In this document: piece after piece, positions 25,294-33,170 of the stretch | Layout of the letters: each line of letters opens with the position of its first letter | Position numbering within the stretch: the stretch's first letter is position 1 | NCBI GenBank assembly: GCA_910579285.1 | Contig: CAJTTT010000028.1 | Coordinates: 5,816-42,595 of the forward strand | Reading direction: 5' to 3' | Source of the DNA: an uncultured Lachnospiraceae bacterium | GTDB lineage: Bacteria > Bacillota > Clostridia > Lachnospirales > Lachnospiraceae | Length of the DNA: 36,780 nucleotides | Translations under genes and position numbers: made by a program | Notes under the pieces: generated by a model | Databases searched by the model: none | What the model saw: the letters and a program-made list of their open reading frames with translations, nothing else | What the model was told of the DNA's origin: nothing

Positions 25294-26631
25294 TTACAAC
25301 AGCGCATCCCATGTCTTCGGTCCGGCAATCCCGTCCACCGTCAGGCAGTGCGCCTTCTGAAAGACCCTGACTGCCTCTTCCGTCTCCGCCCCGAAGATCC
25401 CGTCTGCAGTAACACCAATCTCTTCCTGCAGCAGACGGACATATTCATTGCGGTCGTTGTATCGGACAGTTGCCACCATCCGTCCTTTAATCTGATAGGT
25501 TTCCATGAACCCGAAGGTACTGACGCCATAAGCTTTCCCGTTCCGTGCATCCTGCTGCCAGTAGTATTTCTTCTCCCGCGTGTCCATGTGGACAAAACCT
25601 CCTGTATAGTTATACAGGCCGATTCCCTTCGCACCAATACCCTGCAGATACTTTGCCACTTCCCTGTTTGGTACACCCGTAACGGTAAAATCAGCCGCCT
25701 GCCCTTTGATGTGATAGGAAGATGTGGCTCCGTTGACACTCCTGTTGTGGGACGACGTCCTGTAGGCACTGGTAATCGACACCGCCTTCTCAAAATGACT
25801 CCTGACTTTCTGCAAAAATTCCACCAGACTGGAATCCAGAAGAATCTCATCGCTGCCATCTTTGCATCGGAACTCCTGCAGGCGGAAGTTGCTCTCCCGG
25901 CCGTCGATCAGAATCCGTTTGTCACCGTCCTTATACAGGCTGTAGGAATGCACGCCTCTGGATAACGAAAAACCATTCGCCGGCTCCTTCCTGCCTGTCT
26001 CTTCCATGTTTCCTTCCAGTTCCGCATAACAGTAAGACTTATCAAATCTCGTATCCAGTCCAGGAATCTGGTAACAGTCTGTATGCTGCCACATATCATA
26101 TCCCGTTGCCTTATAGCTGCAGCCGGAATTATACTGTGCCACCCAGATGCTGTATCCGGCCAGTTCTGCCGCATACAGCCTTGTTTCAAACCAGCTTTTC
26201 GAGGCATACACCCCGGCCCGCCTTCCAAGCTCTTCCACTCTTTTGCAGAATGCTTTGGCAATCTTTGTGCGATCCGTTCTAGACAGCTTATCCGCCCTTC
26301 CATTCCCTTTCTGGTTGGAAAGTTCACTGTCGTAGTAAGTCGGGTATGCCGGATCGTAATCCTTTGTCATGCTGTAACAATACTCTGCTTCTGCAGCCGC
26401 CTCCGATTCCGTGACCGCCTGGCTCATAAAATAAAATCCATAGGGAGTCTTACTGTCAATAAGTCCTTTCATATGCTCCCGGAACCTGGCGTCCTCCTTG
26501 ATGACGCCGGCACTGTATCCGCGGTACCCGATCCTGACGATCACCCCGTCAAAATGAGTCTTTAAGAGCGGGTAGTTCTTAATCACGTTGTATTTTGAGA
26601 TATCCCCAATGTTCCTCACTTTTGCCATCAT
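25294..26631 (-). CDS. Three-domain endolysin: GH25 muramidase, M15 peptidase, PG-binding
   Basis: A 445-residue lysin. Residues about 5-200 are a GH25-type glycoside hydrolase (GDISKYNVIKNY, VIVRIGYRGYS, PYGFYFMSQAV, YYDSELSNQ with acidic catalytic pair, IWVAQYNSGC, MWQHTDCYQI). Residues about 260-355 are a peptidase M15A domain with SAYRTSSHN, SYHIKGQAADF and HMDTR (zinc ligands H, D, H). Residues about 380-445 are a peptidoglycan-binding type 1 repeat (EYVRLLQEEIGVTADGIFG, then KTWDALL). It could cut both the glycan and the peptide. Export probably depends on the adjacent holin. Confidence 0.92.
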   Translation of the reverse strand: MMAKVRNIGDISKYNVIKNYPLLKTHFDGVIVRIGYRGYSAGVIKEDARFREHMKGLIDSKTPYGFYFMSQAVTESEAAAEAEYCYSMTKDYDPAYPTYYDSELSNQKGNGRADKLSRTDRTKIAKAFCKRVEELGRRAGVYASKSWFETRLYAAELAGYSIWVAQYNSGCSYKATGYDMWQHTDCYQIPGLDTRFDKSYCYAELEGNMEETGRKEPANGFSLSRGVHSYSLYKDGDKRILIDGRESNFRLQEFRCKDGSDEILLDSSLVEFLQKVRSHFEKAVSITSAYRTSSHNRSVNGATSSYHIKGQAADFTVTGVPNREVAKYLQGIGAKGIGLYNYTGGFVHMDTREKKYYWQQDARNGKAYGVSTFGFMETYQIKGRMVATVRYNDRNEYVRLLQEEIGVTADGIFGAETEEAVRVFQKAHCLTVDGIAGPKTWDALL

Positions 26632-26647
26632 CGCCTGCTCCTCTGCC

Positions 26648-26962
26648 CTACATCCTAATATCCCTGATCTGGGTAATGGCCTGCTTTACCTTGTCATACC
26701 CCACCATCGCACCCGCACAGTTAAGCAAACACATGATAGCCAGATAAACACTTGTAAGCGCATTGAACGGGATCTGGTAATTCACATAGTAAAGCGCCGT
26801 CCCGGTGCCGCCCACAATGACAGATACAGCCACAACAATGATGTTCGATGCATACTGCTTCTTCCATGCGTCAAAAATGCTCTTCAAAAGCTGCGTCAAT
26901 AACGATGTAGCGATCGACATCGCCGTGATCAGTGCCACCATAACATCAAAAGAAAATACCAT
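26648..26962 (-). CDS. Holin-like membrane protein
   Basis: A 104-residue protein with an ATG 12 nt after GGAGGG. Three hydrophobic segments are visible (about 5-27, 38-58, 66-88), with KSIFDAWKKQ between the first two. Size, topology and position right before the endolysin gene fit a phage holin. It is the first gene after the terminator of the early/middle operon, so it probably starts the late operon. Confidence 0.75.
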   Translation of the reverse strand: MVFSFDVMVALITAMSIATSLLTQLLKSIFDAWKKQYASNIIVVAVSVIVGGTGTALYYVNYQIPFNALTSVYLAIMCLLNCAGAMVGYDKVKQAITQIRDIRM

Positions 26963-26993
26963 AACAAAACCCTCCGTTTCTTAAAGTTAGATA

Positions 26994-27024
26994 TAAAAAT
27001 AGCCACATACATTGCTGTACATGG
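26994..27024 (-). terminator. Terminator after the Mor-like gene
   Basis: On the minus strand ATAGCCATGTACA-gcaa-TGTATGTGGCTAT forms a perfect 13-bp stem with two G-U pairs, followed by UUUUUAUAU. The plus strand has C/A mismatches there, so it acts leftward. It separates the early/middle genes from the lysis genes. Any Mor-activated promoter must be just before or after it; TACAAT near 27050 (minus) is a possible -10, not confirmed. Confidence 0.8.
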
Positions 27025-27091
27025 CTATCTTACCAGTTATCCCGTTTATTGTATTTTTTACGTTACATTTTATTTTGGAAAGCTTCCTATG

Positions 27092-27433
27092 CTAAATCCC
27101 TATGTCCGCAAAGTTTATCTGCCCCGGGATCTGCTGTCTGGCACTTCCCTTTATAATCTTATCCCTGACAATGTTGTAGACCGTGGACTCACAGACGTTA
27201 TACCTGACCGCCAGCTCCTTGATATTGGTACCGTCATATTCATGCAGGATGTTCCGGTATACCCGGTTCTTCACCAGCTCCTTTTTCTGCGGTATGTAGA
27301 TGCTGCTTCCGCCGTATACATCCGTGAGACTGATAAGACCTTCAACCCCGACCGCCTCTGCAATGCCCCGGTGCTGTTCCTGCAGGTCATCTACCGTCAG
27401 GCTTTCCAGTATCTCCCTGTCTGACTCCATCAT
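27092..27433 (-). CDS. Mor-like transcription activator of middle/late genes
   Basis: About 113 residues. The ATG at 27433 has GGCGG upstream; a TTG start nine codons earlier would overlap the GemA-like gene. Mor family features: an N-terminal helix with SLTVDDLQEQHRGIAEAVG, VEGLISLTDVYGGSSIYIPQ which forms the dimerisation domain, and KELAVRYNVCESTVYNIVRD helix-turn-helix near the C-terminus. In Mu, Mor binds a dyad upstream of the middle promoter and activates it with sigma-70. Position at the end of the early operon and directly ahead of the lysis/late genes matches. Confidence 0.85.
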   Translation of the reverse strand: MMESDREILESLTVDDLQEQHRGIAEAVGVEGLISLTDVYGGSSIYIPQKKELVKNRVYRNILHEYDGTNIKELAVRYNVCESTVYNIVRDKIIKGSARQQIPGQINFADIGI

Positions 27434-27449
27434 TATATCCCGCCTTTCC

Positions 27450-27881
27450 TTATCCTGCAACCTCTTTCTCCCGTTTTCTCACAGCCATCGCCTTCAGCGC
27501 TTCGATCAGGCCACTGGCAGTCCCTTTTTTCAGCCATCTGTAATCCGATAAGCAAAAACCCGCCTTCTCTGACTGCAGAAATCGGTTTAATCTGTCAAGA
27601 TCAGGTTTTCCCTCCTCTGTCATCCACTCCAGTTCCTTCATAAGGCCGTATATGTACTGCATCTGTCTGGCCGTCGCACGATCCTGCCCTAAAGCTGCTC
27701 TGCCCTCCAGGGAGTCAATCAGTGTGGCCGCTTCTCTTCTGGTCAGTCCTTTGATACTCGACCTGTGTAACAGCATCTCCATATGCTCATGGAGCAGATC
27801 TCCGTCCATCCCCCGCTCTTTCGCCGCTGCATATATCTTTTTGATCTGGTCATATGTCACCGCTTTTCCTGTCTTTCCCAT
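27450..27881 (-). CDS. gemA: GemA-like regulator (Mu gp16/DUF1018)
   Basis: A 143-residue protein with the DUF1018 pattern: VTYDQIKKIYAAAKERGMD, then GLTRREAATLIDSLEG, ATARQMQYIYGLMKEL and GTASGLIEALKAMA. In Mu, GemA affects host gene expression and DNA supercoiling. It lies between Gam-like and Mor-like genes as in Mu-like phages. It overlaps the next gene only if the TTG start is used. Confidence 0.85.
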   Translation of the reverse strand: MGKTGKAVTYDQIKKIYAAAKERGMDGDLLHEHMEMLLHRSSIKGLTRREAATLIDSLEGRAALGQDRATARQMQYIYGLMKELEWMTEEGKPDLDRLNRFLQSEKAGFCLSDYRWLKKGTASGLIEALKAMAVRKREKEVAG

Positions 27882-27890
27882 AGCCGCCTC

Positions 27891-28391
27891 CTACTGCATC
27901 GCCTCCGCCAGTGTGTCCTTATCTGTCTCATACCAGAAGGTATCCGATCTCTGCAGATAACCGCCGATCCTTAAGATATCCTCCTCCGGGTAGGACTTGA
28001 CGGTATCCTTATTGATGGTCTCCTTCACATTGATACAGTCAGCCATGCCATTTTCTCTGAGTTTTAGGATGACCTCCGCCGTATCCGAGGGGAGAAGCAG
28101 CTTTGTGCTCTGCCTGAATCCTACCGTTCCGAAGGTGAGCTGTTTGCTCTTCCCTTTAAGGTCTTCCTTCCTGATCGTGGTAAACTCCTTGATCTTGCCC
28201 TCATTCTGCTTGATCTGCTCCTTATACTCCGCTGCTTTTTCCTCGGCTTCCTTCTTGGCCTGCGCAATAGCGGCATTCATTTCCGCCGTGATCACACTGA
28301 GCTGGTTTTCTGCATCACTCATCGCCTTCAGACATGCATCCACATCTTCCCAGCTTTTAAGCTGAGGCTCGGTCACTCTCTTTCTTGCCAT
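27891..28391 (-). CDS. gam: Gam-like host-nuclease inhibitor
   Basis: A 166-residue protein with a long coiled coil (about 20-75, ITAEMNAAIAQAKKEAEEKA) and the C-terminal motif KSKQLTFGTVGFRQSTKLLLP (split), which is typical of Mu Gam. Gam dimers bind DNA ends and block exonucleases, a Ku-like activity. Very well preserved here, between the MuB-like/unknown genes and the GemA-like gene. The start at 28391 has AGGAGGAGATCAAG upstream. Confidence 0.87.
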   Translation of the reverse strand: MARKRVTEPQLKSWEDVDACLKAMSDAENQLSVITAEMNAAIAQAKKEAEEKAAEYKEQIKQNEGKIKEFTTIRKEDLKGKSKQLTFGTVGFRQSTKLLLPSDTAEVILKLRENGMADCINVKETINKDTVKSYPEEDILRIGGYLQRSDTFWYETDKDTLAEAMQ

Positions 28392-28494
28392 CTTGATCTC
28401 CTCCTATTATCATGGTTATACAGTGTGCTTATCCCTTCGCTTTTTCATGCACTTCGATATCTGCAACATACCGCCTACCCGAATATAATCTGTT

Positions 28495-28854
28495 TCATCC
28501 TATACCTTCCTTCCCTCCTTCCTGTCCGTCCCATATGTCCTTCTCAAGCGCCCTCTGGATGGCATCAAAGTCATAGTCATGCTGCCCGAACTGGTTAAAC
28601 TTGTTTTCCTGCTTCACCCTGCCGCCTGCATCCTTCCGTTTCTGGATATTCCGCATGATACCGACAGTATAGCTTTCCTTATAGCCCGGATACCGGGACA
28701 TGTGGATCCGCAATGCCTCCATGACCACGTCATCGTCGAACCTGTCCCAGCCTGCCTCCACGCGGATCTTCACTGACAACGCGATCCTGCCGGACTTTCT
28801 GGTGCGGCATAAGACTTTCCAGTATTCCTCTTTTAACTGTTTCAGGTCACCCAT
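28495..28854 (-). CDS. Early hypothetical protein with replication-protein-like C-terminus
   Basis: About 119 residues from the ATG at 28854 (GGTGG upstream). The first 75 residues are helical (LKEEYWKVLCRTRKSGRIALS). The C-terminal NKFNQFGQHDYDFDAIQRALE is like the C-terminal tail of phage DnaD/replisome organiser proteins (FNNFxQRxYDFDxLE). In those proteins the tail binds a replication partner, so this one may recruit host replication factors to the MuA/MuB transpososome. Inferred only. About 100 nt without a gene follow before gam. Confidence 0.55.
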   Translation of the reverse strand: MGDLKQLKEEYWKVLCRTRKSGRIALSVKIRVEAGWDRFDDDVVMEALRIHMSRYPGYKESYTVGIMRNIQKRKDAGGRVKQENKFNQFGQHDYDFDAIQRALEKDIWDGQEGGKEGIG

Positions 28855-28871
28855 ATGTACCACCGCCCTTC

Positions 28872-29789
28872 TCAGCCTATGTTCATCTCATGCATCATCT
28901 TCGTAAGACCGGGGCTTGTGATCTCCTCAAAGACTGCTGCCGTATTAATGAACACGTTGACGGCACCGCGCATCCCATAATTGGTCCTGCAGATGCGGTA
29001 GAGCAGTTCCAGCGCATCCTCCTCCGTCACATACCCGCCGAAGACTGACTGTACATCCTGTTTGGTGATGTTGCTGACAAGCACCTGCCGCCTCATGCCG
29101 ATCCGTGAGAAGAGTTGCGCGAAATCCGCCCTTCCGGTACCTTTCAGCTTGCTGTAAACCTCATCATTCCCGATAAAACAGATACCCACGCCGCTTTCAT
29201 CTGCAATGCAGCGCAGATGGTTCAATGCCCGCACCGTCAAGTGCTGAGCCTCGTCGATCACTACCACCCTGCCGGAATCCTTCAGCTTGTTCACGATCTC
29301 CATTGTCTGTTTCCTTGCCACCCGCTCTCTGACACCCAGCTGCTCCGCCAGTTTTTCATTTACCCCGGTGATTGAAGAATAAGTGGGTGATATGGTGATC
29401 CCGATTGCCAACGCATTATTCTCCAGATAATTCCTGAAAGCCATTGTCTTACCGATCCCCGCATCCCCGTAGACCACCGATATCTTCCCCTGCAGGTGGG
29501 AATACCGTATCGCATTGATCACATTTCTGCTGATATTTGTTTCCGTGTAGCCCGGTTCCTTCGGCGCAACCTTTTTCTGGATGCTGATTGATGCCAGCTC
29601 CTCGATCTTGCTGATGACGGTATGCGGCGCCTTGTAGGTACCCGACAGGAACCCGGACAGTGTCGCCGGGGATATGTCCAGCTCCCTTGCCACCTGCGCC
29701 TGTGTCTTTTTTGAGGATCCCATGTACTGCCTAATAAAGTTACATGCCTCCACATGCCCCATTGTTACTTTTTCGTTTCTCCCTTCCAT
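28872..29789 (-). CDS. MuB-like AAA+ ATPase, target-DNA activator
   Basis: 305 residues from the ATG at 29789 with AGGAGG eight nt upstream; the longer frame to 30227 overlaps the transposase gene and is a shadow. An N-terminal HTH (about 28-50, KTQAQVARELDISPATLSGF) precedes the AAA+ core: Walker A GDAGIGKT (108-115), Walker B VVVIDEAQH (175-183), and sensor GICFIGNDEV. This is the domain order of MuB. MuB binds target DNA, recruits the transposase and gives target immunity. It lies 10 nt after the transposase gene. Confidence 0.9.
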   Translation of the reverse strand: MEGRNEKVTMGHVEACNFIRQYMGSSKKTQAQVARELDISPATLSGFLSGTYKAPHTVISKIEELASISIQKKVAPKEPGYTETNISRNVINAIRYSHLQGKISVVYGDAGIGKTMAFRNYLENNALAIGITISPTYSSITGVNEKLAEQLGVRERVARKQTMEIVNKLKDSGRVVVIDEAQHLTVRALNHLRCIADESGVGICFIGNDEVYSKLKGTGRADFAQLFSRIGMRRQVLVSNITKQDVQSVFGGYVTEEDALELLYRICRTNYGMRGAVNVFINTAAVFEEITSPGLTKMMHEMNIG

Positions 29790-29799
29790 CGTTTTCCTC

Positions 29800-31767
29800 C
29801 TATCTTTCCCTTGCCTTTTCCATTCTCTCCAGTGCCGCAGTCCAGTCAATGGGTTCCGCACTGCTCCCCACAGCCGCCGCGACGCTCTCGGTATCCTCAT
29901 CCACCGCCCGGATCGGCGTGATGATTTTCGGATCGAACTTCTCACCGGCAGACATCCTCTCCTCCGCCTCCCGCATGATGAGCGCCAGCGCGTCATCGGC
30001 TTCGATCCCTTTCTTTTTCTTATAGCCCCTGACCGTCCGCTCAAGCGTCCTGATCTCCCGCATGTTCTCCGCGACTTCATCTTTAGAAGCGAAATAACTG
30101 CTGACAGGCGCCTGCGCAGCGGTACAGAGGAAACGGTCGTTTTCATCGTAGACCCTGACTTCTGCCAGATCATCCGGGTCATACCTGACATAGACCTTTT
30201 CCCGGTCATGCCCCATGATGAGTTCATCTGAATAAAAACGAATTTCCGTGTCGTACATTTTTATCTTTACACCCCGGCTGACGGTCTGCATCCGGCTGGT
30301 GCGCAGCAGCATTAGGTTCAGCTCGTCAGCCGTGGCAACCCGCTGCTCATACAGGCAGGCAGCGAACACTTCATCACGCGTCCTCCCGTTCATGCCGGTG
30401 CCGGAATGGGGATGTTTATTGAACCATCCTTGGATAAAGATGTCCACATACTCCCGGAACTCATCAATGATAACGAAGTTTTCCGCATGTTTCCCTGTCT
30501 TTTTCAGCCGCTCCGGTCTCTCCGCGATGGTGCCGCCGGTGTAGCCGTCAAAGAGCTTGGAAAAACAGTTCTTCACATCCACAAACGCCCGCTCCACGAT
30601 CTTTGCCCTTGCATTTTTAACCATTGCCGTGCGGAACTCGATGCCAAGCCGCTGCAGGATCGTGGGCGGCTCGTGTTCATCCGTCTTTGCACTCTTCCTG
30701 AACCCCCGTCCCCCGATGTCATATGTCAAAAACTCACGCCCGTTATCGGAGTAGATCAGTTTCGGGATCCCGCAGGCGGTGATTCCCCGGCGCAGCGCCT
30801 GGATAGTCGCGTCAGAAGACGGCGCATCCGTCACATACCATCCAACCATCTTCCGGCTCCTGACATCCAAAAATGCCGTCAGGTAGACTCTGATCGGCTT
30901 TGAGCTCTCCCCACTGTCCACAAAGATATCAAAGGTATGGTTATCGCAGACCCAGATATCGTTGCTGTGCAGGTCATCATAAGTACGCTCTATGTAGTTG
31001 GCACATTCATCCCGGAAGACTTTTTCTCCCAGCCGAAAATATTTCAGTACTGGTACCGGGATGTTCCTCTCAATCTCACGGGCAAATGACGCGCTGGATG
31101 CTAACGGCAGGAGCGACTGGTCATACCTGTCCGGGTGTTGCTCAATCTCCAGTTTTGTCAAGGTCATACATAGTTCAACAGATTTCAAACTCTGATCGAG
31201 ATAGAAGTATTCAAAAATATCAAACACTTCCTTCGGTACCGCCCGCCTATGTCCGCCGTGCTTGCCCCGTCTGTCTAACAGCCCGCCGTCCCCCTGTTCC
31301 TTAAGCGCCTGTTTCTTCCTGTACAAAATCCGGGAAGAAAACTTCTGCCCAGGATAAGTCTGCTGCAGATAGGAGACATACTCTTCTGTCGCCTCTTCCT
31401 TATTATGACCAGGCGGCCTGTAAGCATCCCACTCCTTAAGTATCCCCTTCCAGAAAAGGATCTCCTCCCGTTCTTCCACTGTCAGCTGCTCCAAATCCGT
31501 CACCGGGACCGGCTTTGCCTCCCTGGGTTTCCCGCTGCCCGCTTTCCGTGACTCGATTCGCCTGTACTTAGCGATCAGTTTCGGCTCGATCGACGCAAGC
31601 GGGATCATGTAGCTTAAGCCCTTGTTCCCACCCTGCCCCCATCTCTCATAGGCAGTCAGTTTCTTTTCCGCGATCAGTTTAATAACATATCTCTCCGTGC
31701 ATCCCCGCAAGGCGGCATACTCTTTCACGGTCAGCTCTTCCAATCTCTCACCTTCTTTGCTTGACAT
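29800..31767 (-). CDS. MuA-like DDE transposase
   Basis: A 655-residue transposase. Helix-turn-helix segments in residues 10-60 and 85-180 (with the LTVKEYAALRGCTERYVIKL domain as in MuA Ibeta/gamma) precede the RNase H-like core. Catalytic residues are D275 (VCDNHTFD), D341 (YSDNGREF) and E392 (ARAKIVERAF), the DDE spacing of Mu-type enzymes. A C-terminal Mu-type beta barrel (EKVYVRYDPDDLAEVRV) and a MuB-contact tail follow. It should bind the AAGAATGACAA repeats at both prophage ends. Start codon has AGGGG upstream. Confidence 0.95.
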   Translation of the reverse strand: MSSKEGERLEELTVKEYAALRGCTERYVIKLIAEKKLTAYERWGQGGNKGLSYMIPLASIEPKLIAKYRRIESRKAGSGKPREAKPVPVTDLEQLTVEEREEILFWKGILKEWDAYRPPGHNKEEATEEYVSYLQQTYPGQKFSSRILYRKKQALKEQGDGGLLDRRGKHGGHRRAVPKEVFDIFEYFYLDQSLKSVELCMTLTKLEIEQHPDRYDQSLLPLASSASFAREIERNIPVPVLKYFRLGEKVFRDECANYIERTYDDLHSNDIWVCDNHTFDIFVDSGESSKPIRVYLTAFLDVRSRKMVGWYVTDAPSSDATIQALRRGITACGIPKLIYSDNGREFLTYDIGGRGFRKSAKTDEHEPPTILQRLGIEFRTAMVKNARAKIVERAFVDVKNCFSKLFDGYTGGTIAERPERLKKTGKHAENFVIIDEFREYVDIFIQGWFNKHPHSGTGMNGRTRDEVFAACLYEQRVATADELNLMLLRTSRMQTVSRGVKIKMYDTEIRFYSDELIMGHDREKVYVRYDPDDLAEVRVYDENDRFLCTAAQAPVSSYFASKDEVAENMREIRTLERTVRGYKKKKGIEADDALALIMREAEERMSAGEKFDPKIITPIRAVDEDTESVAAAVGSSAEPIDWTAALERMEKARER

Positions 31768-31796
31768 CCCACAGTCCCCTGTGTTATGTTTTGGTT

Positions 31797-31857
31797 GGTA
31801 ACATCTCTCCTAGGATGTTGCCGCTTTTCCAGTCCCCACGGTTCCAAAGCCGTGGGG
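31797..31857 (-). promoter_or_regulatory. Two strong hairpins in the leader of the transposase gene
   Basis: On the minus strand, an 8-bp stem CCCCACGG/CCGTGGGG (31834..31857, loop of 8 nt) is followed by a 9-bp stem GGCAACATC/GATGTTACC (31814..31822 with 31797..31805; one G-U). Both lie in the 102 nt between the Ner-like and transposase genes. The second stem's loop has AGGAGA. They could slow, stop or protect the mRNA, so limiting transposase. Confidence 0.6.
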
Positions 31858-31869
31858 CTTTCCAGTCCT

Positions 31870-32064
31870 TCAGGAAGAGATCGCCAGCGTCTCCCTGATC
31901 AGCTTTATGTTCTCTTCCTTCCTGTTACGCCCCGTCAGCACGTCGTTTACCACCCGGTAATTGATCCCGCACTGATCTGCCAAGTCCCGCTGCGTCATGC
32001 CGCGTCTGTCAAGCTCACCCTTTACCCTGATCCCGAACTCTGTCAGCTGTATCTTCCTCGCCAT
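31870..32064 (-). CDS. Ner-like small HTH regulator
   Basis: A 64-residue Cro/C1-type helix-turn-helix protein (GMTQRDLADQCGINYRVVNDVLTG) with AAGGAGGTGG just before the ATG. Position, size and fold match Ner of Mu, which represses early and repressor transcription. The start region lies about 26 nt after the 3' end of the hammerhead ribozyme at 32090, so the mRNA after cleavage would begin with the ribozyme remnant and this ribosome-binding site. Confidence 0.8.
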   Translation of the reverse strand: MARKIQLTEFGIRVKGELDRRGMTQRDLADQCGINYRVVNDVLTGRNRKEENIKLIRETLAISS

Positions 32065-32089
32065 CAGGCCACCTCCTTCCCTTAAGTCT

Positions 32090-32148
32090 GCCTCATCAGT
32101 GCCGGTAGACCATCCCCGGCAGACAGCGGATCGCTCCGCTGTTTCGGC
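32090..32148 (-). ncRNA. Type II hammerhead ribozyme 1
   Basis: Minus-strand RNA in order: GCC (stem II), GAAA, stem III CAGCGGA-GCGA-UCCGCUG, then UC with the cleavage after C (between 32122 and 32121), stem I UGCCGG/CCGGCA with a 10-nt loop, CUGAUGA core, GGC (stem II). All invariant residues are present (CUGANGA, GAA, A15.1-U16.1, H17 = C). The ends lie in stem II, so it is type II. It starts exactly after the UAA stop of the Tad2-like gene and ends 11 nt before the Shine-Dalgarno of the Ner-like gene. Confidence 0.95.
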
Positions 32149-32457
32149 TTATACTTCCCGCTCCTCAAGCAGGATCCAGTCTTCCGCCAGAAGGTCTTCC
32201 TGTGTGGCTACCCACGGCACCAGCGTATCGTCCGTGTTCTTTAACTCCAGATAGGGCTTGTTCTCCATGCCGTAATCGAAATCAGAAGTGCCCTCTGGCT
32301 CCACCAGACGAATCCAGCTGCCTCCCATGACCCATACGGCCCTCGCCGCTTTGCCGCCATCCTTTACATAAGAGAGCGCCTCCTCAAAGTTCGTCACAAA
32401 CAGATCTGCCCGCCCTTCAAATACTTTCATTGCCTCCTCTGCCTTCATCCTCTCCAT
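32149..32457 (-). CDS. DUF2829 (Tad2-like) anti-Thoeris candidate
   Basis: 102 residues from the ATG at 32457 (GGAGGAG six nt upstream); the longer frame to 32586 overlaps the previous gene and has no clear start. The sequence TNFEEALSYVKDGGKAARAVW, then GGSWIRLVEPEG, PYLELKNTDDT and VPWVATQEDLLAEDW (the family signature PWxxSQxDxLAEDW) is a full DUF2829 domain. Tad2 proteins of this family bind the Thoeris signal 1''-3' gcADPR and related nucleotides, so blocking defence. Immediately followed by hammerhead 1. Family assignment is strong; activity is inferred. Confidence 0.82.
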   Translation of the reverse strand: MERMKAEEAMKVFEGRADLFVTNFEEALSYVKDGGKAARAVWVMGGSWIRLVEPEGTSDFDYGMENKPYLELKNTDDTLVPWVATQEDLLAEDWILLEEREV

Positions 32458-32477
32458 CGCTTTCTCCTCCAGTCTTT

Positions 32478-32678
32478 CTATTTTGAACCTGCCAGCTTGT
32501 GCAACATGTTCCACGTTGATACTTTCTGGTAGACCCCTTCCACAGCCGGAACCTTCGGTACCCGTACCGGCCCGATCCGTTCGCACGTCTCCCTGATCTG
32601 TGCCTGCGCATAGGTAAATCCCTGGCCTGTTGCTTCCTTATGGAAGGTTCCCAGATCATGCATTCTTCTGCGTTTCAT
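32478..32678 (-). CDS. Small early hypothetical protein
   Basis: About 66 residues. The ATG at 32678 has AAGGA eight nt upstream; an ATG two codons before lies too near to it. A basic N-terminus (MKRRRMHDLGTFHKEATGQG) is followed by FTYAQAQIRETCERIGPVRVPKVPAVEGVYQ (split), which contains no motif I know. Located 20 nt before the Tad2-like gene, in the segment between the two hammerheads. Unknown function; could be another counter-defence or a regulatory protein. Confidence 0.55.
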   Translation of the reverse strand: MKRRRMHDLGTFHKEATGQGFTYAQAQIRETCERIGPVRVPKVPAVEGVYQKVSTWNMLHKLAGSK

Positions 32679-32684
32679 TTCCAT

Positions 32685-32945
32685 CTTCCTTTACTCTTTA
32701 CTCAAACATTTGCCCGTTCGTTTATACCTTTTCTTCAACACATTCTGACAGCCGCAGTACGAACAGTCCGTAGCATCATAACTTTCTGTATTACCAAAAA
32801 TAGTGCTTGTAATATTTACCTCATAAACGCTGTTCTTTCTTATGTCGAGTAAATGATTACATACCTCTCAGTACATCTCCTTAATCTTCAATTTCTCCAG
32901 TTCTCCTTTCCAGTCTGCTGAAACAATACCATCTCTTTCTCCCCT
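32685..32945. other. 260-nt stretch without a convincing gene
   Basis: AT-rich interval between two early genes. On the minus strand a reading frame in the frame of the preceding gene (residues ending ADWKGELEKLKIKEMY) continues past its TAG, without a start codon; it may be a decayed or readthrough segment. I see no promoter or hairpin of note. Confidence 0.4.
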
Positions 32946-33149
32946 CTAACCAAGTGCCCTCGCCACATCCAAGATCATGGCGATGCCGGAATCGCAGGCT
33001 ATGTTGACGTTCCTAGCGCATTGATTGTTAAACGTGATTCGGATCGTCTCACCGTTATCTCCCAGTTCCATCTCTTCAATGTCTTTTCCTGCCCTCGTTG
33101 CTCGGAGCAGATGTTTCAGTAGCACCACGATCTCCTTTTTGTCCTCCAC
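32946..33149 (-). CDS. Small early hypothetical protein behind hammerhead 2
   Basis: 67 residues with a GTG start and AAAGGAGG six nt upstream. It is a two-part alpha/beta protein: helix VVLLKHLLRATRAGKD, strand ETIRITFNNQ, and helix GIAMILDVARALG. No known family. The Shine-Dalgarno lies 9 nt after the 3' end of hammerhead 2, so its mRNA 5' end is likely set by ribozyme cleavage. Confidence 0.65.
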   Translation of the reverse strand: MEDKKEIVVLLKHLLRATRAGKDIEEMELGDNGETIRITFNNQCARNVNIACDSGIAMILDVARALG

Positions 33150-33170
33150 CCGTATCCTCCTTTCCGATCT

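Noticed and set aside
28392..28494. Tiny ORFs between gam and the upstream early gene
   Set aside because: Only 7 to 20 codons, with no clear start or conserved motif; treated as spacer.
29790..30227. N-terminal extension of the MuB-like protein
   Set aside because: It overlaps the transposase gene in another frame and has an arginine/serine-rich shadow composition; the start at 29789 has a good Shine-Dalgarno.
32640..32852. Plus-strand 70-residue ORF
   Set aside because: No ribosome-binding site, and overlaps the start of a better supported minus-strand gene.
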